Below are positions 25,366 to 35,071 of a DNA stretch of 64,000 bases, piece by piece. Source of the stretch: Candidatus Kuenenia stuttgartensis (lineage in GTDB: Bacteria; Planctomycetota; GCA-002687715; CAIWVZ01). Position 1 is the first letter of the stretch. Each line of letters begins with the position of its first letter. Position numbers and translations under genes: made by a program. The DNA lies in contig CAMARR010000002.1 in the NCBI GenBank assembly GCA_945860915.1, forward strand, positions 186,001 through 250,000, written 5' to 3'. Under the pieces are notes generated by a model. It did no database searches, was not told where the DNA came from, and worked only from the letters and a program-made list of their open reading frames with translations.

Positions 25366-28300
25366 ATGGCTGACAACCAGCCCCTACCCCCAGATCCGAT
25401 TCGCACGAGATCCCTCTCGGGCCCCATCTTCGTTTCGACGGCACTCCTCATGCTCGCGACGTTCGGCGCGCTGTACGACGAATTCGTCCACAAGCGTCCG
25501 TACGAGCGAACCCAAGCGGAGTGGATCGAGAAGTTCTCAGCGCACCTCGACAAGGTGACGCCGATCGCCGAAGCGAGAGAAGCTTCGATCAGATCGTCCG
25601 ACGCCTACAAGGCTCTCGACTCCGCGGTCAGCACTGCAGAGGCGGCGGTTCGAACCAACCTTGCGAAACTCGACGAGCGCTCGGCGGTCATCTCAGCCAC
25701 ACTCGCTTCAATGGACTATGGCTTCCGCGATCGCAAAGGTCGCATCGACGAGTTCATTAATCTCATCGAAAATGCCCACGATGACCAGGGCAAAGACCAG
25801 CTGCGCACGCGGCTTGCCGCCTTCCGTGAATTGCCGATCACCGTCAAGCTCGAACTCCCGTCCGGGGTCGAGATGAAGGACTACACGACCACGACGCTGA
25901 TTGATACCTACCTAGGATTGAAGGCTGAACAGGGCCGTATCTCGGGTGACAAGGGCTCTCTGCTCGGACCGGTGTCTGCGGCACGTCGTGCCCGCGATTC
26001 TTTCTTCGATAAGGCCATGGGGGCGACGCTCTCGCCGGTGAAGCTTGAGGGACTCCGAAGCGAACTTGCATCGTTCAGCATCGGCGTCAAGCAAATCTAC
26101 GTCAAGGAGATGGGCGAACTCGTCGACCGTTGCGAGTCGTGCCATCTCGGCATCCGAAAACCGCTTGAACTTAAGGCGGAGGACCTCGACAACAAGGCCT
26201 TCACGAGTCATCCTCGTCCGGAACTTCTACAGACCCATGATCCCGAGAAGTTCGGTTGCTCACCGTGCCACAACGGCGCAGGCGTTGCGCTGGTCTCAAC
26301 GGACAAGGCCCACGGCAACTTCAAGCACTGGCTCTGGCCGCTCTACAAGCGCGAGAACTTCGATTCTGGATGCGTGCAGTGCCACACTCACGATCTCCTC
26401 CTCGAAGGCGCTGACACCTACAACAAGGGTCGTGAGCTCTACAGGTCGCGCGGTTGCTGGGGATGCCACCGATATGACGGCTACGACGCAGAGTCGGAAG
26501 AATTCGCCCTGGTGCGCAAGGACCTCCTCGACATCCGTGTGAAGAAGGAGAAGGTCGACGAGAAGCTCGCGACACTTCCCGCACGGCGCGCAATGCTCGC
26601 CGAACTCGACGAAGACGCGGCGAAGATCGCAGGCACTAAGATCAATCAGGAGGAGAAAGACTTCACGCAGCAGATGTCGGGCCTTGAGACGGCACGCCTA
26701 GTGAAGGGTCAGCGCTCAAAAGATCTCCTCTCGGAGATCAAGAAGGTCGGCCCTTCGCTCAAGGAACTCAAGATGAAGGTCAAGCCGGAGTGGCTCCCGG
26801 TTTGGATTCAGGCGCCCACCAAGTTCCGTCCAGACACAAAAATGCCTCAGTACGAGACTTTGGACGAAGAGCAAACCAAAGCTATCTCTGCATTCATTTG
26901 GGATTCTGCGGTCACCGGCCCGGCCACGGCTTACAAAACTGGCGACGCTGATCGCGGCCAAAAACTCCTCACAGACCGTGGTTGCTACGCCTGCCACGCT
27001 ATGGGTGAAGGCGATAAGAAAGAGGGCAATAATTTTGCCGCCAACCTCTCGCGCATTGGCGAGAAGACCAACTACGACTACCTCGTGCGTTGGCTGCTCA
27101 ATCCAAAGCAGAAGACTCTTCCCTACTCGCTCGAAGCCAAGCGCGACATAACGCCCGCGGACTTCGCGAAGGCCGGCAAGGAGTTCAAGTTCGACGATGA
27201 GACGCCATGCCCGCTCACCGGTGGACAACTTCTGACCCATCAGATGACGGTCATGCCGAATCTCCGTCTGTCCGTCGGTGACGCTCAAGATATGGCCACC
27301 TTCTTGCTCACCAAGAAGAACGCCGATGCGACCTACGCAGCAGTGCCTTGGATGCAGAATGCTCCACCCGAACTCCTCAAGCGCGGCGAGGAGCTGGTCA
27401 AGCACTATGGGTGCGCCGGCTGCCACGAGATCAAGGGTCTCGAATCGGAAGGTCGGCTCGGCACCGAACTGACCTACGAAGGTTCGAAGCCTATTGAGCG
27501 ACTTGACTTTGCTCACCTCACGAACGATGCGAAGCGAAGCAACTGGTACAACCACAAGGGTTATCTCGAACAGAAGCTCGGCAATCCTCAGGTCTACGAC
27601 GTCGGCAAGGAGATCACGAATCCCCTGCAGCGTTCGAAAATGCCGAATTTCCATCTGACCAAGCCCGACCGCGAGGCTTTGAAAGATACGAGCGACGTTA
27701 CGGCGTTGACGACGTTCCTGCTTGGGTCGGTCGAATCGCTGGTGCCGAAGGCGTATCGCGATCTTCCCGGAGGTGACCGCGGTGCCATCAAGGACGGTTG
27801 GTGGATCGTCAAGAAGTACAACTGCAATGGTTGCCATCAATTCCTGCCGGAAAGCGATCCGAACAACCTGCCTGCACTTTGGAAGCAGAAGTGGTTCTCA
27901 CCCGAAGGCGAGACCATGGAAACTTGGACCTCGGCAGGCGGCGAAGTCCATAAGCCGGGTGCTGTCATGCGCCCGCCGACGCTCGTCGGACAGGGTGCCC
28001 GCGTTGATCCTCAATGGCTAGCCGAATTCTTGCGCAATCCTGCCTTGTCGAAGTCGAACCCGCACCGCAACGGAGTGCGGGGCTACCTCAACGTTCGCAT
28101 GCCGACCTACAACATGTCGGAAGGCGAAATTGCAAAGCTCGTTCGCTTCTTCCAAGCGATGTCAAAGCAACCCACTCCTTACGTTCGTCCGGAGCAGGTG
28201 CCTTTGACAGCTCTTGAAACCGAAGCCGCGTGGGCGGTCTTCACGGCCAACGATTGCGCCAAGTGCCACGCACAAGGCGAGGTCATCACGCCGCAAGTCA

Positions 28301-28566
28301 ATGCACCGAGCTTCACGTTGTCGCCAAGCCGACTACGCCCGGCATGGATGCATCGCTGGATCGTCGATCCGACCAGTCTGATCCCGGAGACCGCGATGCC
28401 GAAGGGGCTTTTTGTCCGGGAGGCAGGCACCGGTCGCTGGGTGACGGCCAAGAACCCCGCTGATTGGCCCGCGGTGCTCAAGAACTACAAGGGCGATCAT
28501 TCGGAGCTCATTGTTCGCCTGATGGCTCAGTACAACGTGGTGCCACAGCCGCAGCCCAAGCGCTAG
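25366..28566 (+). CDS. Octaheme membrane-anchored cytochrome c of the bc complex
   Basis: 1066 residues. One N-terminal transmembrane anchor (GPIFVSTALLMLATFGAL) is followed by a long helical, probably coiled-coil stretch (about 40-250). Eight CxxCH haem motifs follow: CESCH (~256), CSPCH (~300), CVQCH (~336), CWGCH (~364), CYACH (~541), CAGCH (~683), CNGCH (~821) and CAKCH (~963). A second lysine/glutamate-rich coiled coil lies between haems 4 and 5. Likely distal methionine ligands are in KMPQYE, KMPNFH and RMPTYN. It is last in the Rieske-cytochrome b operon and followed by a terminator, so it probably replaces cytochrome c1 and passes electrons on. Confidence 0.93.
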   Translation: MADNQPLPPDPIRTRSLSGPIFVSTALLMLATFGALYDEFVHKRPYERTQAEWIEKFSAHLDKVTPIAEAREASIRSSDAYKALDSAVSTAEAAVRTNLAKLDERSAVISATLASMDYGFRDRKGRIDEFINLIENAHDDQGKDQLRTRLAAFRELPITVKLELPSGVEMKDYTTTTLIDTYLGLKAEQGRISGDKGSLLGPVSAARRARDSFFDKAMGATLSPVKLEGLRSELASFSIGVKQIYVKEMGELVDRCESCHLGIRKPLELKAEDLDNKAFTSHPRPELLQTHDPEKFGCSPCHNGAGVALVSTDKAHGNFKHWLWPLYKRENFDSGCVQCHTHDLLLEGADTYNKGRELYRSRGCWGCHRYDGYDAESEEFALVRKDLLDIRVKKEKVDEKLATLPARRAMLAELDEDAAKIAGTKINQEEKDFTQQMSGLETARLVKGQRSKDLLSEIKKVGPSLKELKMKVKPEWLPVWIQAPTKFRPDTKMPQYETLDEEQTKAISAFIWDSAVTGPATAYKTGDADRGQKLLTDRGCYACHAMGEGDKKEGNNFAANLSRIGEKTNYDYLVRWLLNPKQKTLPYSLEAKRDITPADFAKAGKEFKFDDETPCPLTGGQLLTHQMTVMPNLRLSVGDAQDMATFLLTKKNADATYAAVPWMQNAPPELLKRGEELVKHYGCAGCHEIKGLESEGRLGTELTYEGSKPIERLDFAHLTNDAKRSNWYNHKGYLEQKLGNPQVYDVGKEITNPLQRSKMPNFHLTKPDREALKDTSDVTALTTFLLGSVESLVPKAYRDLPGGDRGAIKDGWWIVKKYNCNGCHQFLPESDPNNLPALWKQKWFSPEGETMETWTSAGGEVHKPGAVMRPPTLVGQGARVDPQWLAEFLRNPALSKSNPHRNGVRGYLNVRMPTYNMSEGEIAKLVRFFQAMSKQPTPYVRPEQVPLTALETEAAWAVFTANDCAKCHAQGEVITPQVNAPSFTLSPSRLRPAWMHRWIVDPTSLIPETAMPKGLFVREAGTGRWVTAKNPADWPAVLKNYKGDHSELIVRLMAQYNVVPQPQPKR

Positions 28567-28588
28567 ACGACGCTTCCGAGCGTTGAAC

Positions 28589-28617
28589 AAGCCCTGTCGG
28601 CATACCCGGCGGGGCTT
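28589..28617 (+). terminator. Terminator behind the octaheme cytochrome gene
   Basis: Stem AAGCCCTGTCGG with CCGGCGGGGCTT around loop CATAC, followed by GCTTCATTTC. It begins 22 nt after the stop codon. Confidence 0.7.
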
Positions 28618-28684
28618 GCTTCATTTCGGGGTCCCGGTGCGACTCGTCACCTTGCTAGATTCTCAAGGCGACTCCGCTTCTCCC

Positions 28685-29554
28685 ATGACAGACTCCGCCG
28701 ACATCCGATCTGACGCCGCAGCGCAACGAGGCGCGCCTCGCGAGCGTTCCTTCTTCCCGATCATCCTGCTTGTCATCGTCTTAGGAACAATTGGTTGGAT
28801 GTGCACGGACTCGTTCCGCTCGCGCCTCGATGACACGAAGCTTGCCGCAGCACTCGCACCCACTGCATCAACGACCGACGCACAACACGCGGCGGAGGAA
28901 ATCACTCAGCGCATCGGCGAAGAAATCGATCGCGGCGGGGCTCCCCGGGGTCAAGGCGTCACGACATTCTACCCCGCGCTCGTGGCCATGGCCGCTTCGC
29001 CCGACGTCGAACGCCGCAAGTCAGCGGCGTGGGCCATGCAATACGACCGGAAAGAACCGTCATTTCATGTGCCGCTAGTCGGACTTCTTCTCGACCGCGA
29101 CCCGTACGTCGCACGCAATGCGGCGACGTCGCTCGCGGTGCGTGGATCCGCGGCGGGACGCGATGTCCTCCTCGCGATGCTGCAGCCGTACGACGTAAGA
29201 GCTCCCATTTCCGGCAACGCCAGGATGGTGCTTCGCCGAGGGGATCCGATCGCAGCCGGGCACCGCATTGCGATGATCGAACTCGCCAAAGGCGAAGCTG
29301 AGATCTTGTCGCCCATCGATGGCCGCGCGGTCGTCGTTGCGACGGACGGGAGCGTTATCGCAGACGGTGCGGTCCTCGTGAGCATCCTCTCTCAGTCGAG
29401 CGCCCTCAATGCCATGCAGGCTTTGCTTCTGCCCGGCATCGGTACTCGAGCAGACGCCGAAGCGATCGAGCGCTTTCTGACCATGTATCCCGACTCTGAA
29501 GACAAAGTCCTCGCGCAGGCGCGCGCGAGCATCGCCCACCTGAAGGCTCGGTAA
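28685..29554 (+). CDS. Membrane-anchored HEAT-repeat protein with lipoyl-like domain
   Basis: 289 residues from ATG 28685. It has a polar N-terminus, one membrane helix (FFPIILLVIVLGTIGWMC), HEAT-like helices (VERRKSAAWAMQYDRKE, DPYVARNAATSLAVRG), then a beta-rich segment. That segment resembles a biotinyl/lipoyl hammerhead (RRGDPIAAGHRIAMIELAKGEAEILSPIDG), but the modified lysine position is not evident. A short helical tail ends it. It directly follows the bc-complex operon and may be an assembly or scaffolding factor. I know of no named family. Confidence 0.75.
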   Translation: MTDSADIRSDAAAQRGAPRERSFFPIILLVIVLGTIGWMCTDSFRSRLDDTKLAAALAPTASTTDAQHAAEEITQRIGEEIDRGGAPRGQGVTTFYPALVAMAASPDVERRKSAAWAMQYDRKEPSFHVPLVGLLLDRDPYVARNAATSLAVRGSAAGRDVLLAMLQPYDVRAPISGNARMVLRRGDPIAAGHRIAMIELAKGEAEILSPIDGRAVVVATDGSVIADGAVLVSILSQSSALNAMQALLLPGIGTRADAEAIERFLTMYPDSEDKVLAQARASIAHLKAR

Positions 29555-29559
29555 GGTCC

Positions 29560-30066
29560 ATGACTCGCAACGACGGCGAGGACATCGATCCAAAGTCAAC
29601 GCCGCCGCGCACGGCGGAAGTCAGGGAATTCGACGGGCGTGTTTGGGATTTGGTCGAGAACCTCGCCCATCCGGCGTTCATCTACACCATTGCCCAAGTT
29701 GCCCTTTGGTCGGCGTACGAGACGAGCGCGTCATTCCGTGACCCCGCACTCGGTTTCTGGGCCCGTAGCGCCATTCACGTCGCGCAGTTCTTCGGTGCGT
29801 GGGCGGTCCTCTATGGCACGCTGCTGCGAGACATGCGGGTTCCGATCCGCGCCACAACGCTGATTGTGTGGAGCGGAATTGTAGGAGCCGTCGTTGCGTG
29901 GGCTTGGCCTGATCGAACGGCCCCTGACTCTGCGAAGGGCTTATGGATGTGGTTGTCGATTCAAATCGTGATTAGCACCGCTGGGTTCATCCACACATTT
30001 CGCATTTGGCGCAGAGCGAAGGCGGCCCACGAAGCTTCACTCGCCATGAAGGACCGCCAAGCATGA
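29560..30066 (+). CDS. Predicted membrane protein, four helices
   Basis: 168 residues, starting 5 nt after the previous stop. The N-terminus is polar (MTRNDGEDIDPKSTPP). Four transmembrane helices follow: AFIYTIAQVALWSAYE, SAIHVAQFFGAWAVLYGTLL, TTLIVWSGIVGAVVAWAW and MWLSIQIVISTAGFIHTF. The tail is basic. It overlaps the next gene as ATGA. I do not recognise a family. Gene order ties it to the bc-complex accessory group. Confidence 0.78.
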   Translation: MTRNDGEDIDPKSTPPRTAEVREFDGRVWDLVENLAHPAFIYTIAQVALWSAYETSASFRDPALGFWARSAIHVAQFFGAWAVLYGTLLRDMRVPIRATTLIVWSGIVGAVVAWAWPDRTAPDSAKGLWMWLSIQIVISTAGFIHTFRIWRRAKAAHEASLAMKDRQA

Positions 30067-30614
30067 TGAGACACATTAGGATGACCCCTTCTGTGCAAGG
30101 AACACAAGAAGTTGCCAAGACCTCGTCGTCAGGCCTTCCTGAGAAGTCCGAACCTGTGAAGTCACAGGAGGAGTTCTTCAGCTGGATCACGCTTCTGTAC
30201 ACCGTCATACCGATGCTCGTGGTCTTTGCTCTCGCACGGAGTCGCAAGCAGAAGACTCCCGAGCCACCCCACGTAAGCGATGACGACTTTGAAGATGAGG
30301 TCCTTAGGAGCGCTGTTCCAGTTCTCGTGCACTTCTATCGCGACTGGAATATCGGCGATCGAGTCATGATCAAGCAAGGAGAACGGCTCGCCGCCCGCAA
30401 CGGCAGCAACATGAAGGTCCGTTGGCTCGAAGTGGGCGGGTCGCCCAAAACGATGGCTCGTTACCCCCATGTCGAGACCCCGGCCTTCCTTTTCTTCGTC
30501 GAAGGGAAGCTCATCTACCACGCCGAAGGAGTTGTGGACGAAGCTGACGTCAATCGAGAAATGTGGGACAACTACGACGCCCACCAGCGCAAGAAGGCCA
30601 GCCCAAGGCCCTGA
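30063..30614 (+). CDS. Membrane-anchored thioredoxin-fold protein without CxxC
   Basis: 183 residues from ATG 30063, overlapping the preceding stop as ATGA. One transmembrane helix (SWITLLYTVIPMLVVFALA) is followed by a thioredoxin-like domain: VLRSAVPVLVHFYRDWNIGDR, then RWLEVGGSP, TPAFLFFVEGKLIYHAEG with the cis-proline in ETPAFL. The active-site cysteines are replaced (WNIGD), so it is probably not an oxidoreductase but a binding or assembly protein. It is the third gene of the group behind the bc complex. Confidence 0.8.
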   Translation: MMRHIRMTPSVQGTQEVAKTSSSGLPEKSEPVKSQEEFFSWITLLYTVIPMLVVFALARSRKQKTPEPPHVSDDDFEDEVLRSAVPVLVHFYRDWNIGDRVMIKQGERLAARNGSNMKVRWLEVGGSPKTMARYPHVETPAFLFFVEGKLIYHAEGVVDEADVNREMWDNYDAHQRKKASPRP

Positions 30615-30730
30615 GCCGCCTGATATGACTTCGCCAACAGGCAGTTTTCCCCAACCATGTTCGTCCACACCCTCGCCTTGGCGGGGAGGGTCTCAACCGC
30701 TAGAGTTTCGCTCGGAATCGGGAACTCACC

Positions 30731-31045
30731 ATGGCTGAAGCCCTCATCGCCAAGCGCAAGCGCAAGCCCAAGGATCTCGCCGTCATCACGGACAACTGCA
30801 CTGGCTGTGCAGGGTCGCCGGTTTGCCAAGAACTGTGCCCCGTCGACGAGTGCATGATTCTGATCAATGATGAAGCCCATGCCCCCTTTGGGTACATCTG
30901 GGTCGATCCGCTCAAGTGCATCGGATGCAAAAAGTGCATCACGAAGGGACCTGAGGGACTCTGGCTTGAGGGCTGTCCGTGGAATGCCATTGAGATGGAG
31001 ACCATCGACTCGTGGGAAGGGCGCAACGGCACGTTGCCCTACTAA
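30731..31045 (+). CDS. Ferredoxin-like protein with two 4Fe-4S clusters
   Basis: 104 residues. The first cluster motif is CTGCAGSPVCQELCP (a spacer longer than the classic CxxCxxC) and the second is CIGCKKC with a later CP in LEGCPWNAIEM. The N-terminus is very basic (AKRKRKPKD). It is followed by a short C-terminal extension. It could serve a reductase or radical enzyme; no partner is visible. It precedes the UbiD gene by 24 nt and may be co-transcribed with it. Confidence 0.88.
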   Translation: MAEALIAKRKRKPKDLAVITDNCTGCAGSPVCQELCPVDECMILINDEAHAPFGYIWVDPLKCIGCKKCITKGPEGLWLEGCPWNAIEMETIDSWEGRNGTLPY

Positions 31046-31069
31046 GAGGTCGCGCCAAGCGGTGCGTTC

Positions 31070-32872
31070 ATGACTCGCACCTTTCCTGATCTCCGAACGT
31101 TCATCGACGCCCTCCGTGCGCGCGGCGATGTCGTTGAGATACTCGCAGAAGTAGACCCCCATCTTGAGGCCGCCGAGATTCACCGGCGGGTCATTGCAGC
31201 TAATGGGCCAGCGTTGATCTTCCGCAACCTGAAGGGGCACAATTGGTCAACGGTCACGAACCTCCTCGGAACACGTGATCGCGTCGAACTCGCCTTCGGC
31301 AGCCGCGCTAGAGAGATCATTGGCGAGGTGGCTGCTCTTCCTCGCGAGCTCCTTCCCCCGTCGATAAGCAAGCTCTGGGGCAAGCGCGACCTGTTCATGG
31401 ACCTTGCGCGAGTCGGCCTGTCCAAGAGATCCGCCGGACCCGTCCTCGAGAATTGCGATTCGCCTCCCAGACTCGGACGACTGCCACTCTTGACCACTTG
31501 GAAGGAAGATGGCGGACCGTTCATTACGCAACCTTTAGTCTACACCGAATCTCCGAATGGACATGGGTCAAATCTCGGCATGTACCGCATTCAGCGATTC
31601 GACGAACAGGAGTGCGGTTTCCACGTCCAGATCGGCAAGGGCGGCGGCTTTCATCTTGGCGAAGCCGAAGCGATGGGACAGGAACTCCCGGTCCACATCT
31701 TCCTCGGCGGACCTCCGGCACTCCTCGTTTCAGCGATTGCGCCTTTGCCCGAGAACATTCCCGAAATGCTGCTTGCGTCGCTGATCCTCGGCGAACGACT
31801 GCCAGTGGCCCGTGACCGCGATTCGCGATTGCCGCTTCCGATCCACTGTGAATTCGTTCTGTCGGGACGCGTTCCGCCTCATGTGCGCCGTCCCGAGGGC
31901 CCATTTGGCGACCATTACGGCTATTACTCTTTGCAACACGACTACCCGGTATTCCGATGCGATCGTCTGTGGCACCGAGACGACCCCCTCCTGCCGGCGA
32001 CGGTCGTTGGCAAGCCGCGCCAAGAGGACTTCTACATCGGTGATTGGCTTCAGGAGTTGCTGTCGCCGCTCTTCCCCGTCGTGATGCCTGCAGTTTGCGA
32101 CTTGTGGTCATACGGGGAAACGGGATACCACGCCCTCTCAGCCGCAGTCGTCAAGCAACGCTACAAGCGAGAGGCGATGGCTTCAGCATTCCGCATCCTC
32201 GGAGAAGGCCAGCTCTCTCTCACCAAGTTTCTCCTGGTGTTGGACAAGCCTGTCAATCTTCGCGACGCGGCGTGCGTCCTAGAACACGTTCTCGAGCGCG
32301 CCGACTTTCGAACCGATCTCTATGTCTTTGGCAACCTCTCGATGGACACGCTCGACTATGCGGGGCCGAAGGTCAACGAAGGTTCCAAAGGGGTGCTACT
32401 CGGTGTCGGTGATCCAATTCGTACACTCCCGTCAGTATTCGAAGGCTCGATTCCGCCCGAAGTACGTACGGTGAAGGTCGCGTGCCGGGGCGCACTCGCG
32501 GTAGAAGGGCCATCCGCATCCGAAGATCCCAATTTCGCCAGTCGCGTTGCGCGCCTACCCGCATTCGCAAATTGGCCGCTTATCGTCGTGTGCGATAGTG
32601 CGGCGCGGGCGACGAAGTCGATGGCTTCATTCCTTTGGACTGCATTCACTCGCTTTGAACCCGCCGCTGATCTCTATGGACGAGAGGTCGTCCTGTCCCG
32701 CCTGCACCCTTCGTGGACGCCCCCAATCGTCCTCGATGCTCGCATGAAGCCTCACTATCCCGCGGAACTCTTCTGCGACCCCGCCACCGCCGATCTCGTC
32801 ACGCGCCGATGGAAGGAGTACTTCCCTGCGGGACTTCGTATGGGTGATTCAGACCTCGCCCATCTCGGGTGA
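31070..32872 (+). CDS. UbiD-family decarboxylase
   Basis: 600 residues, matching long UbiD proteins such as those of menaquinone synthesis. It shows the N-terminal VEILAEVDPHLEAAEIHRRV, the prenylated-FMN and metal-binding central part, and the catalytic stretch RRPEGPFGDHYGYYS with the conserved glutamate. The C-terminal domain resembles that of 4-hydroxybenzoate decarboxylases. UbiD enzymes need prenylated FMN made by UbiX, which is not in this window. A futalosine-pathway menaquinone role would fit the quinol-oxidising complex next door, but this is inference. Confidence 0.9.
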   Translation: MTRTFPDLRTFIDALRARGDVVEILAEVDPHLEAAEIHRRVIAANGPALIFRNLKGHNWSTVTNLLGTRDRVELAFGSRAREIIGEVAALPRELLPPSISKLWGKRDLFMDLARVGLSKRSAGPVLENCDSPPRLGRLPLLTTWKEDGGPFITQPLVYTESPNGHGSNLGMYRIQRFDEQECGFHVQIGKGGGFHLGEAEAMGQELPVHIFLGGPPALLVSAIAPLPENIPEMLLASLILGERLPVARDRDSRLPLPIHCEFVLSGRVPPHVRRPEGPFGDHYGYYSLQHDYPVFRCDRLWHRDDPLLPATVVGKPRQEDFYIGDWLQELLSPLFPVVMPAVCDLWSYGETGYHALSAAVVKQRYKREAMASAFRILGEGQLSLTKFLLVLDKPVNLRDAACVLEHVLERADFRTDLYVFGNLSMDTLDYAGPKVNEGSKGVLLGVGDPIRTLPSVFEGSIPPEVRTVKVACRGALAVEGPSASEDPNFASRVARLPAFANWPLIVVCDSAARATKSMASFLWTAFTRFEPAADLYGREVVLSRLHPSWTPPIVLDARMKPHYPAELFCDPATADLVTRRWKEYFPAGLRMGDSDLAHLG

Positions 32873-32916
32873 CAATCCGCCGTCATTCGCCATTTCCCGT
32901 GCTAGGCTCGAACCCG

Positions 32917-33549
32917 ATGACCCCCACGCTTGCATTCCTTTTGTGCATGACATTGGTCTCCACGGTCTCGCCGCCCGGTGGAGATATTCTAGTACCCGGC
33001 TGGCGCAAGGTCCGCTGCGACATCACGACAGACCTCCAAGATTTTGCGGCAACCACAGATGCATGGCCCGACACGGACTTAGTTTGGATTGCGGAAGTCG
33101 GTTTCAATTTCGGCGAATCGACCTTCACACGACTCGAAGGTGCGGCCCCCGAAGTCCCTTTTCATCACTACGGAGCCACGCGACTCCTAGCAATGCCGCC
33201 CGCGACCGCGAAGTCATTCCTAAGTGAACAGGCCGGGCGCTCAAAGAACGCGCGGGGTACTCCGACCTCGCTGCCGAGTGGGATACTTTCCACGCCACGA
33301 CTCGGCGGTGGTTACATATCGGTCCCAGAAGCGGATGCGACAGATCACATGCGGATGTGGATTAAGGTCTCGAAGGGTTCAGACAATGCACTCTCAACGC
33401 AGACCATCCGGGTAGAACATTACGACAAGCAGGGGAAAATCGTCCGCCCTGACTCAGGTCAGTTCCCCATCTTGATCGCCGCGACCGTTGCGATCATCGG
33501 TGCGTTCGCGCTCTACCGATTCCGCCGCCGCGCGTGCTGTCCCCCATGA
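32917..33549 (+). CDS. Secreted protein with C-terminal membrane anchor, unknown function
   Basis: 210 residues from ATG 32917, with a signal peptide (TPTLAFLLCMTLVSTV). A beta-rich soluble domain of no recognised family follows, then a C-terminal helix (FPILIAATVAIIGAFALY) and RFRRRACCPP tail, suggesting type I membrane topology. It overlaps the next gene's start by a few bases (ATG 33546 versus a stop ending at 33549). Confidence 0.75.
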   Translation: MTPTLAFLLCMTLVSTVSPPGGDILVPGWRKVRCDITTDLQDFAATTDAWPDTDLVWIAEVGFNFGESTFTRLEGAAPEVPFHHYGATRLLAMPPATAKSFLSEQAGRSKNARGTPTSLPSGILSTPRLGGGYISVPEADATDHMRMWIKVSKGSDNALSTQTIRVEHYDKQGKIVRPDSGQFPILIAATVAIIGAFALYRFRRRACCPP

Positions 33550-34964
33550 CCGGCATCCACACCGGTTCCGACGCCGACATCGTAGTCGTCGGAGCAGGCG
33601 CAGCCGGACTCTTCGCCGCGCTTTCCGCTAGCGAAGCGATCGCAATCCCAAGTGACACGCTGCGAGATGAGCGCCGAACTAGACTATCCATCTGCATTCT
33701 CGATGCGACGAAGCGCCCCGGACTCAAGATCCTCGTTTCAGGCGGAGGGCGCTGCAATCTCACGAATGCGCGAGTCGAGGTTGACGATTTCGTGACCGAC
33801 GCCCCCCGAGCGCTCAAGTCCGTTCTAGGCGCATTTGACCACAGGTCGACACGCGAGTGGTTTGAATCGAAGGGACTCTCAACCTACGAAGAACCGCAAG
33901 GAAAAGTGTTTCCCACATCCGACGACGCGCGAGATGTACTTAGCACGTTGATTGGTGCCTGTGAGTCCGCGGGCATATCTATCCACCATGAGTGCGAGGT
34001 CACCGACATCTCGCTCGCGAAGGACGGGGTCTTTCGCATTGACTCGCGCGGCGGTACGTGGAGGGCTCGATCCGTCATTTTGGCGACCGGAGGTCGGAGT
34101 CTCCCGAAGACCGGATCAATGGGCGCTGGATTCGAAATCGCGGCGCGGCTCGGACACACAGTCACTCCTCAAGTACCTGCGCTTGTCAACGTGCGACTTG
34201 CACCAGGTGGACTGACCGCAGAACTCGCCGGACTTACGCTTCCCGCGCGGCTTGATGTCGAGTACCAACCGACATCCATCGAGCAAAGGTGTGGCCGAAA
34301 GTACGCTCCCGTTTCATCAGCCTGCGGAAGCGTTCTCGTCACCCATGACGGACTGACCGGGCCTGCAGCGCTCGACATCAGCGGGGCTGTCGGCCACGGA
34401 ATCAGACGAAGCGAAAAACCACTGGTTGTGGCAGATTTTTGGTCGCTTGCCCGGCCCACCAGCGCCTGGCCCGAATTTGCAAATTCCGACAAGGCCCCCG
34501 GAGCCTGCGTTCCACCTTCAGAGGCTCCGTCTCCGACGACGTTTGACACATTTCTTGCCGATGTTCGATCGCTTGCGGGCGCCTCTGCGATCGTGACGAC
34601 ATTGACTCGCGTCCTACCTAAGAGTCTTGTTAGTCGCATCCTTGAACGGGCGACAGTTGATGGACGCAAGCCCGCTTCTACCGCCCCCGAAGGCGAGTGG
34701 CGGAAAATCTATGCGCTGACATGCCACTCGCCCCTCCCCGCCATTGGCACGGGAGGTTACGACAAGGCCGAAGTGACGGATGGAGGCATCCTGCTCGGCG
34801 AGCTGGATCGGCGAACGCTTGAGAGCACGCGAGTCCCAGGGCTCCTAGCCTGCGGTGAAGTCGTCAACGTGACAGGGCGCCTCGGCGGATTCAATTTCCA
34901 GTGGGCGTGGTCGAGCGGCTTCGTCGCGGGCACTGCCGCTCGAGAACGGCTGCACGGCACCTGA
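33546..34964 (+). CDS. BaiN/HI0933-type FAD-dependent oxidoreductase
   Basis: 472 residues. The N-terminal FAD Rossmann motif is VVVGAGAAGLFAAL, followed by the family signature LKILVSGGGRCNLTNA. Further motifs are VILATGGRSLPKTGSMGAGF, TLPAR.., and the C-terminal ACGEVVNVTGRLGGFNFQWA, typical of the HI0933/BaiN family. About 45 residues longer than many homologs, from an insert near EAIAIPSDTLRDERR and another near 310-340. The physiological substrate of most members is unknown. It overlaps the upstream gene by 4 nt. Confidence 0.92.
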   Translation: MTGIHTGSDADIVVVGAGAAGLFAALSASEAIAIPSDTLRDERRTRLSICILDATKRPGLKILVSGGGRCNLTNARVEVDDFVTDAPRALKSVLGAFDHRSTREWFESKGLSTYEEPQGKVFPTSDDARDVLSTLIGACESAGISIHHECEVTDISLAKDGVFRIDSRGGTWRARSVILATGGRSLPKTGSMGAGFEIAARLGHTVTPQVPALVNVRLAPGGLTAELAGLTLPARLDVEYQPTSIEQRCGRKYAPVSSACGSVLVTHDGLTGPAALDISGAVGHGIRRSEKPLVVADFWSLARPTSAWPEFANSDKAPGACVPPSEAPSPTTFDTFLADVRSLAGASAIVTTLTRVLPKSLVSRILERATVDGRKPASTAPEGEWRKIYALTCHSPLPAIGTGGYDKAEVTDGGILLGELDRRTLESTRVPGLLACGEVVNVTGRLGGFNFQWAWSSGFVAGTAARERLHGT

Positions 34965-35071
34965 GCATATGAGAGCTGTCGCAGCGCGTTAAAGTCTCAA
35001 GTCATCACGACGGATCGCGCGCGCGGCTAGTGAACCACGAGCATTGAAGAACGTCGAGGCCACCACGCGGC

